The translations under genes were made by a program, and so were the position numbers. Under the pieces are notes generated by a model. The model saw only the letters and a program-made list of their open reading frames with translations. It searched no databases and was not told the DNA's origin. This document shows positions 63,154 to 64,000 of a stretch of 64,000 nucleotides of DNA, one piece after another (the stretch's first letter is position 1; each line of letters begins with the position of its first letter). The stretch is from an uncultured Victivallaceae bacterium. GTDB lineage: Bacteria > Verrucomicrobiota > Lentisphaeria > Victivallales > Victivallaceae. The stretch covers positions 62,001-126,000 of the forward strand of contig CALXOD010000051.1 in NCBI GenBank assembly GCA_944389925.1, written 5' to 3'.

Positions 63154-63894
63154 ATGATGAAACGGTCCCCTTTCACACTGATTGAACTGCTGGTCGTTAT
63201 TGCGATCATCGCCATTCTGGCCGGCATGCTGCTGCCCGCACTCAACAATGCCCGGGAAAAGGCCAAAGCGATCAGTTGTGCTAACAATCTCAGGCAGATC
63301 GGCTTTTCTCTGATACAATACACCATGGCCAATGATGAATATGTCTGCTGGGGATTCAGCGGCAAGCTGCCGAATGGACTGACTGGAAATTTTCACGCTT
63401 TTTTATATCCCTATCTTGGCGGCGGCTCCTATCCGACCGACCGAATCACTGAAAAAAAGCCATTCTATTTCGCTCCATTTATCTGCCCGACGCAGCGTTC
63501 CCTTCGATATTACACCAATGACTATGCCGTTTCCAATTACGGGTACAATGCGCGTGGCGTAGATGCCGGCGGCAGGGTGTTCTTCGGTTATTCCACAACT
63601 TACCGATCCAATAAAATCAGTAAATTGAAAATGCCTACAAAGATGTTTGCATTCGCAGATGGCCGTCTTAATATCAGTCGTTCAACCACCGTCAATTCGG
63701 CAACAGACTGGAACGGAGGTGGGGTACCGATTTCGGACAGTCCCACGGATGTCGCAGAACTCCGGCACAGCGGAAAAATTAATGCCGTGTTTTTTGATGC
63801 CCATGTGGAATCCCGCACGGTATACGAAAGACCCTGCAGTTCAATCGTGACCAATGATATGAATCTGCTAATGCGTGGACAGTTACTTTACTGA
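63154..63894 (+). CDS. Prepilin-like secreted protein (cassette C)
   Basis: A 246-residue pseudopilin. Residues 7-35 form the prepilin helix ([19 protein letters not shown]) followed by [19 protein letters not shown]. The residue before the cleavage site is Pro. The late motif is [17 protein letters not shown], an H-X9-D-Ala variant of H-X9-DG. The globular part has many Tyr and Asn residues. The ATG at 63154 (or the next codon) has CAGGAG 5 bases upstream. It is the first gene after a phased repeat array and promoter. The next gene of the cassette would lie beyond the window; the last 106 bases show nothing coding. Confidence 0.85.
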   Translation: MMKRSPFTLIELLVVIAIIAILAGMLLPALNNAREKAKAISCANNLRQIGFSLIQYTMANDEYVCWGFSGKLPNGLTGNFHAFLYPYLGGGSYPTDRITEKKPFYFAPFICPTQRSLRYYTNDYAVSNYGYNARGVDAGGRVFFGYSTTYRSNKISKLKMPTKMFAFADGRLNISRSTTVNSATDWNGGGVPISDSPTDVAELRHSGKINAVFFDAHVESRTVYERPCSSIVTNDMNLLMRGQLLY

Positions 63895-64000
63895 CTTAGC
63901 CCAGTCAGACAGCTGGTCATAACATTTTTTACATTTTTCCGAAAGCCCTTTAAAAAAATATTGAAAATATTCGGATCCGGCTTCATTTCGAGATTTTATT

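Noticed and set aside
63895-64000. Start of another cassette C gene at the window edge
   Set aside because: No start codon with a ribosome site is seen in the last 106 bases.

Overview
The window is GC-rich bacterial DNA that is almost fully coding. It carries no rRNA, no convincing tRNA, no CRISPR array and no insertion sequence that I can see. An LpxA acyltransferase points to a Gram-negative envelope. Three prepilin-like secreted proteins with C-terminal H-X9-DG-type motifs, several large secreted polysaccharide-active proteins, and a local excess of FAD-dependent and Gfo/Idh/MocA oxidoreductases resemble the Lentisphaerota (Victivallis-like) branch of the PVC superphylum. The taxon is inferred from gene style only; no marker gene is present.

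Layout. (1) 1-7.3 kb: an FAD oxidoreductase cut by the window edge, a glutaminase-A-like (DUF4965/DUF1793) protein with a divergent AraC regulator, an orphan membrane sensor kinase and a second FAD oxidoreductase. (2) 7.3-14 kb, minus strand: a glycogen operon (free-standing CBM48 protein, glgP, glgA, glgB) with a terminator after its first gene. (3) 14-24.3 kb, minus strand: cassette A, made of a LamG/heparinase-like/propeller protein, a pseudopilin and a jelly-roll protein, with two paralogous GntR-type regulators at its ends. The upstream regulator overlaps a DUF349 gene. (4) 24.4-32 kb: htpG, an FAD oxidoreductase with a discoidin-like tail, a GH16 enzyme, a sirtuin, and a GT-C type membrane glycosyltransferase with an apparently leaderless promoter. 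(5) 32.1-40.3 kb, plus strand: cassette B (AraR-like regulator, pseudopilin, 1522-residue secreted protein, SGNH hydrolase). (6) 40.3-45.6 kb: mreB, a DUF2156 protein, NAD kinase, an ankyrin protein and purD. (7) 45.7-53.2 kb: an AAA ATPase and AraC regulator divergent from a GH127 enzyme, then a third heparinase-like/propeller protein. (8) 53.2-61.8 kb: a minus-strand pyrH-lpxA-lipoprotein-CBM9-marC operon divergent from a Gfo/Idh/MocA oxidoreductase and ispE, then a second Gfo/Idh/MocA gene and nagB. (9) 61.8-64 kb: cassette C (GntR-type regulator and pseudopilin), running to the window edge.

The most interesting signal is regulatory. Cassettes A and C each have an array of GGATC(A/G) direct repeats, spaced by about one DNA turn, between the regulator and its first downstream gene. 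In both cases the array sits about 30 bp upstream of the -35 box of a promoter with a 17-bp spacer. Cassette B carries a different helically phased array, ATACAA four times at exactly 11-bp steps, just downstream of a perfect TTGACA-17-TATAAT promoter. Together the window shows a recurring unit: a GntR-type sensor regulator, phased direct-repeat operators, a pseudopilin lacking the usual Gly before the cleavage site, and (A and B) a giant secreted polysaccharide-active protein.
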